NCBI GenBank assembly: GCA_027406905.1
Contig: DAHZHT010000010.1
Span: 1 to 64,000 of the forward strand
DNA: 64,000 nucleotides
Reading direction: 5' to 3'
Source of the DNA: Elusimicrobiota bacterium
GTDB taxonomy: Bacteria > Elusimicrobiota > Elusimicrobia > UBA1565 > UBA9628
Part shown: in pieces, positions 61,228 to 64,000 of the stretch
How positions within the stretch are numbered: position 1 is the stretch's first letter
How the letters are laid out: the number at the start of each line of letters is the position of its first letter
Position numbers and translations under genes: made by a program
Notes under the pieces: generated by a model
The model's input: only the letters and a program-made list of their open reading frames with translations
What the model was told of the DNA's origin: nothing
The model's database searches: none

Positions 61228-62233
61228 AATGATTCTGTTCGGCTAAATATTGATGGGCTTTCGCCGCATCTTTAAGGGGGAAAATCTTGTCTATGCTCGG
61301 GCGCAATTGACCGAGGTTGACGAGTTTGGAAACTTGTCTCATCTCCGAGAGGTTTCCCATTTTAGCGCCTAAAATCTGAAGCTGTCGGCTAAAGAGGTAG
61401 CGCATGTCCAAATTGACGATGGGGCCGCTGGTAGATCCGCAGCTGATGAGTTTTCCGCCAAAAGCCAGGCTTTTAAGCGCGGCTTCAAAAACTGCCGGGC
61501 CGACATGCTCAAAGACGATATCGGCCATTTTTCCGCCGGTGATTTTGATGACCTGCCGCGCGATGTCTTGGGGCGGGCTATGGATGACGGCGTCGGCTTT
61601 AAGTTCTTGGGCTTTTTTTAATTTTTCTTCCAAGCGCGAAGAGGCGATGACAAACGCCTTGTTCCATTTCGCGATTTGAATGGCGGCGCTTCCCACCCCG
61701 CTTCCCGCGCCCATGACCAGGACAATTTGATTGGGGCGCAGATTTCCCAATCCAATCAGCATGTGCCAGGCGGTCAAAAAAGTGAGAGGGAAGGCCGCGC
61801 CTTCTTCAAAACTGACGGAGGCAGAAAGCGGCAATAAATATTTTTCCGGAACGCAAATATATTCCGCGTATCCTCCCGCTCCGCCTTGCGCGCCGATAAT
61901 GCCGTATTGGGAACAATAGCTGTCTTGGCCGCTGACGCAAAAATCGCAGGAACCGCAGAACCTTCCCGGAGAGACTGCGACGCGGTCTCCGACTTTGACG
62001 GAAGAAACCCCGGGGCCGATTTCCGCGACTTCTCCGGAGACGTCCGAACCCGGAATATGCGGCAATTTAATTTTATAGGAGGGAATTCCTTCCCGAATCC
62101 AAAGATCAAGATGGTTGAGCGCGCAGAACCTGATGCGCACCAAGGCCTCTCCCTCTTTGGGCGTGGGTTTTGAAATCTCCGTCCATTTGAGATTTTCGGG
62201 ACCCCCAAAATTTTCGAGAACAACGGCCTTCAT
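61199..62233 (-). CDS. Zinc-type alcohol dehydrogenase/quinone oxidoreductase
   Basis: A 344-residue MDR-family enzyme. MKAVVLENFGGPENLKW at the start, PHIPGSDVSGEVAEIG near 58, a structural-zinc cysteine set CGSCDFCVSGQDSYC near 94, and the NAD(P) site VLVMGAGSGVGSAAIQIAKW near 170. The catalytic zinc ligands are only partly recognisable. Substrate unknown. It overlaps the ArnT-like gene by 29 nt and begins ten bases after the cysteine-synthase gene. Confidence 0.85.
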   Translation of the reverse strand: MKAVVLENFGGPENLKWTEISKPTPKEGEALVRIRFCALNHLDLWIREGIPSYKIKLPHIPGSDVSGEVAEIGPGVSSVKVGDRVAVSPGRFCGSCDFCVSGQDSYCSQYGIIGAQGGAGGYAEYICVPEKYLLPLSASVSFEEGAAFPLTFLTAWHMLIGLGNLRPNQIVLVMGAGSGVGSAAIQIAKWNKAFVIASSRLEEKLKKAQELKADAVIHSPPQDIARQVIKITGGKMADIVFEHVGPAVFEAALKSLAFGGKLISCGSTSGPIVNLDMRYLFSRQLQILGAKMGNLSEMRQVSKLVNLGQLRPSIDKIFPLKDAAKAHQYLAEQNHFGKVLLEVA

Positions 62234-62242
62234 CTGAAACTC

Positions 62243-63238
62243 TCAACGCGTAACCGACGCTTTTTGGGGTTCCATATATCCTTTTTCCTCCATCCAATCG
62301 TCATTGTAGATTTTGGAAAGGTATCTCATTCCGGTGTCGGGAAGTAAAACCACGACGAGGTCTTTGCTGGAGAGCTTTTTAGCCAGTTCCAATGCGGCCC
62401 AAACCGCTGCTCCAGAGGAGCCTCCCGCGAAAATTCCTTCTTCGGTCGCGAGACGTCGGGTCGCCAAAAAGGCGTCTTTGTCGGTCACCTGAATGACGTC
62501 GTCCGGAAGTTTTAAATCCATCGTCGACGGAAACATGTCTTCCCCGATTCCTTCGATGACATAGGGCCGGGCCTCGCCTTTGCGGTCGAACTTTATTTTC
62601 TCGTAATAAATCGAGCCTATGGGGTCGGCGCCGACGACTTTGACCTTGGGGTTTTGATCTTTCAAATAGCGTCCGGTTCCGCTGATGGTTCCGCCGGTTC
62701 CCATTCCGGCGACAAAATGCGTGACCTTCCCTTCGGTATCTTTCCAAATTTCGGGTCCGGTGGTCCGGTAATGGGTTTTAGGGTTTTCCGGATTGAAATA
62801 CTGATTTGGATAAAATGAATTGGGGATTTCCTTGGAGAGCCTTTCCGCGACGGAATAGAAGCTTTGGGGGTCCTCGGGCTCGACTGCGGTCGGGCAGACG
62901 ATGACTTCCGCTCCCAGCGCTTTGAGAAGGTTAATTTTTTCGCGCGATTGTTTATCCGTGATCGTAAAAATCAATTTGTAGCCTTTGATGGAAGCCGCTA
63001 ACGCCAGTCCAATGCCGGTATTTCCCGAGGTTCCTTCTATAATCGTTCCGCCGGGCTTTAAAATTCCGCGTCTTTCCGCGTCTTCAATCATCGCGATTCC
63101 AATTCGGTCTTTAACCGAACCCCCGGGATTAAAGAATTCGCATTTGACGTAAACCGAGGCCTTGAGATTCTTGGTCATGCGGTTAAGCCGCACCAGCGGC
63201 GTATTTCCAACGGTTTCTAGTATGTTTTCGTATTTCAT
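62243..63238 (-). CDS. PLP-dependent cysteine synthase / cystathionine beta-synthase-type enzyme
   Basis: A 331-residue fold-type II PLP enzyme. ATG at 63238 (MKYENILETVGNTPLVRLN) preceded by AAGAGG is chosen over 63286. The PLP Lys is in NPGGSVKDRIG near 39, the phosphate-binding loop in GTSGNTGIG near 70, and the family block VAGMGTGGTISGTGRYLK near 172. The ADPIGS and IEGIGEDMFP sequences are closer to cystathionine beta-synthase than to CysK, but no C-terminal CBS or heme domain is present. It forms or uses cysteine; the exact reaction is undecided. It starts directly after recR. Confidence 0.9.
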   Translation of the reverse strand: MKYENILETVGNTPLVRLNRMTKNLKASVYVKCEFFNPGGSVKDRIGIAMIEDAERRGILKPGGTIIEGTSGNTGIGLALAASIKGYKLIFTITDKQSREKINLLKALGAEVIVCPTAVEPEDPQSFYSVAERLSKEIPNSFYPNQYFNPENPKTHYRTTGPEIWKDTEGKVTHFVAGMGTGGTISGTGRYLKDQNPKVKVVGADPIGSIYYEKIKFDRKGEARPYVIEGIGEDMFPSTMDLKLPDDVIQVTDKDAFLATRRLATEEGIFAGGSSGAAVWAALELAKKLSSKDLVVVLLPDTGMRYLSKIYNDDWMEEKGYMEPQKASVTR

Positions 63239-63239
63239 G

Positions 63240-63833
63240 TTATACCTCTTGTCTTCGTGTGAGCGCTTCCGAGAGCGTTCTTTCATCCAAATAATCGATA
63301 TCTCCGCCCAAGGGAACTCCGTGGGCGATGCGCGTAATTTTGACGGGGAACTCTTTTAAAAGCCGGGTTAAATAAAGGGCGGTGGCTTCTCCCTCGGTGT
63401 CGGGGTCGGTCGCTAAAATGATTTCCCCTGTCCCTGGAACAAACGCCTGGGCCCGAGATAGAAGTTCCTCAATTTTTAAATGTTGAGGAAATTTTCCGTC
63501 TAAGGGGGATAAGGCTCCGTGAAGGACATGATAAAGTCCGCGGTAACTTCGCGCGCGTTCAAAAGCGACGACATCCTGGGGCTCTTCGACGACACACAAA
63601 ATTGCGGGATTGCGGCTTTCATCTGAGCAGATGCGGCAAAGTTCTTCTTCGGTAAAATCGAGGCATTGCCTGCATAGGCGCATCGCGGTTTTAGCTTCCC
63701 TAATCGCCGAGATTAAACCTTCAGCCTCATTTTGCGGGGAACGCAAAAGAAAAAGGGCCATTCGTTCCGCTTGCTTAGGGCCGATGCCGGGCAAACGCTT
63801 AAGAGCGGCCGTCAGTTTTTGAAAGGATTTCAT
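63240..63833 (-). CDS. recR: Recombination mediator RecR
   Basis: A 197-residue protein that acts with RecF and RecO at gapped DNA. Helix-hairpin-helix LKRLPGIGPKQAERMALFLL near residue 12, the C4 zinc finger CRQCLDFTEEELCRIC near 54, and the Toprim domain (LCVVEEPQDVVAFERA and ILATDPDTEGEATALYL). The ATG overlaps the stop of the gene before it (ATGA), the C-terminal end of dnaX. Confidence 0.96.
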   Translation of the reverse strand: MKSFQKLTAALKRLPGIGPKQAERMALFLLRSPQNEAEGLISAIREAKTAMRLCRQCLDFTEEELCRICSDESRNPAILCVVEEPQDVVAFERARSYRGLYHVLHGALSPLDGKFPQHLKIEELLSRAQAFVPGTGEIILATDPDTEGEATALYLTRLLKEFPVKITRIAHGVPLGGDIDYLDERTLSEALTRRQEV

Positions 63834-64000
63834 TTTTTAACGATTCTTCCACCGAGAATTTGCCGAGCTTTGCTGAAAGATTCCTCCGCCGGACTGAGAG
63901 CGGGCGAAGAGCGCGCGGGAGCTTTCTCTATGATTTCAAGCGCGATGGGGTTTTTCGCGAGTTTGCTTAAGGCTTCTTGAATGAAGGCTAAATTTTTTTT
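63830..64000 (-). CDS. dnaX: DnaX C-terminus (DNA polymerase III gamma/tau), partial
   Basis: An open frame from the right window edge to a TGA at 63832-63830, 56 residues. The end FSKARQILGGRIVKK matches the extreme C-terminus usual for DnaX, where the family ends in a short GG/GR-I-V stretch. Position directly before recR is the usual dnaX-(ybaB)-recR order; ybaB is not between them. Only a fragment, so the call rests on the tail and position. Confidence 0.55.
   Translation of the reverse strand, partial: KKNLAFIQEALSKLAKNPIALEIIEKAPARSSPALSPAEESFSKARQILGGRIVKK

Noticed and set aside
1..64000. CRISPR array, insertion sequence, integrase or prophage
   Set aside because: No regular spacer-repeat series, transposase, integrase or phage structural gene was seen. 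The short palindrome is too dispersed to be a CRISPR.

Overview
The window reads as one chromosomal segment of a Gram-negative (diderm) bacterium of roughly 50% GC. Evidence for two membranes: a Kdo transferase domain (WaaA), an AsmA-like protein, at least two predicted beta-barrel proteins, an ArnT-like glycosyltransferase, lipoproteins and SecDF-YajC. The gene mix (TRAP transporter with a TatT lipoprotein, many secreted TPR proteins, a proton pyrophosphatase, a GYF_2 protein, the long three-domain form of IspG) would fit Elusimicrobiota or a neighbouring deep lineage. That assignment is inference; the window holds no rRNA gene to test it.

Layout. 1-4035 (+): end of an AsmA-like gene, then purB, a SAM hydrolase and an RlmI-like methyltransferase, overlapping or tightly spaced. 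4082-7944 (+): envelope and unknown proteins starting from a clear promoter. 7941-8795 (-): DsbA-like oxidoreductase. 8907-10364 (+): Wzx-type flippase. 10379-13979 (-): accessory stretch with a nucleotidyltransferase plus 58-aa partner bracketed by two copies of a short palindrome, then an unusual 859-aa low-complexity membrane protein and an 81-aa membrane protein. 14128-17079 (+): large TPR protein. 17102-18109 (-): secreted protein with an HELTEAVTDP motif. 18191-24620 (+): TRAP transporter operon (unknown secreted protein, TatT, DctP, DctQ, DctM, LOG protein, secreted TPR protein). 24622-25904 (-): OsmC and tandem UspA. 26030-29703 (+): M1 aminopeptidase and barrel protein. 29793-37220 (+): hppA, yajC-secD-secF, an unknown gene and a DUF374-WaaA fusion. 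37304-40754 (+): two tRNAs (Val-GAC, Arg-TCG), a DUF2332-like gene, a small protein overlapping tatD, and a GYF_2/coiled-coil gene split by a frameshift. 40885-42837 (+): groES-groEL behind a sigma70 promoter and a degenerate CIRCE. 42918-43298 (-): folB. 43325-53832 (+): eleven nearly contiguous genes trxB-lipA-pdhA-pdhB-folP-glmM-(pdxJ-like)-glmS-acpS-nnrD-tsaE. 53840-64000 (-): ispG, barrel protein, two CHASE3 histidine kinases, ArnT-like transferase, alcohol dehydrogenase, cysteine/cystathionine synthase, recR and the end of dnaX.

Genes work together in recognisable themes: envelope building (glmM/glmS supply amino sugars, waaA/arnT/flippase/AsmA-like modify and move envelope lipids and glycans, SecDF exports), lipoate-dependent oxo-acid oxidation (lipA, pdhA, pdhB; E2/E3 lie elsewhere), folate synthesis (folB, folP), and sensing/stress (kinases, USP, OsmC, chaperonin). 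Several promoters fit TTGAMA-N17-TAnnnT. Four or five genes have the -10 only 6-7 nt before the start codon, which predicts leaderless mRNAs.

No CRISPR array, insertion sequence, integrase or prophage was seen. The most unusual items are the dispersed GGGGACTGTCCCC palindrome and the cassette it brackets, the 859/81-aa locus, a PdxJ homologue that has lost its catalytic residues, the DUF374-WaaA fusion, the frameshifted GYF_2 gene and the apparent ATA start of tatD.
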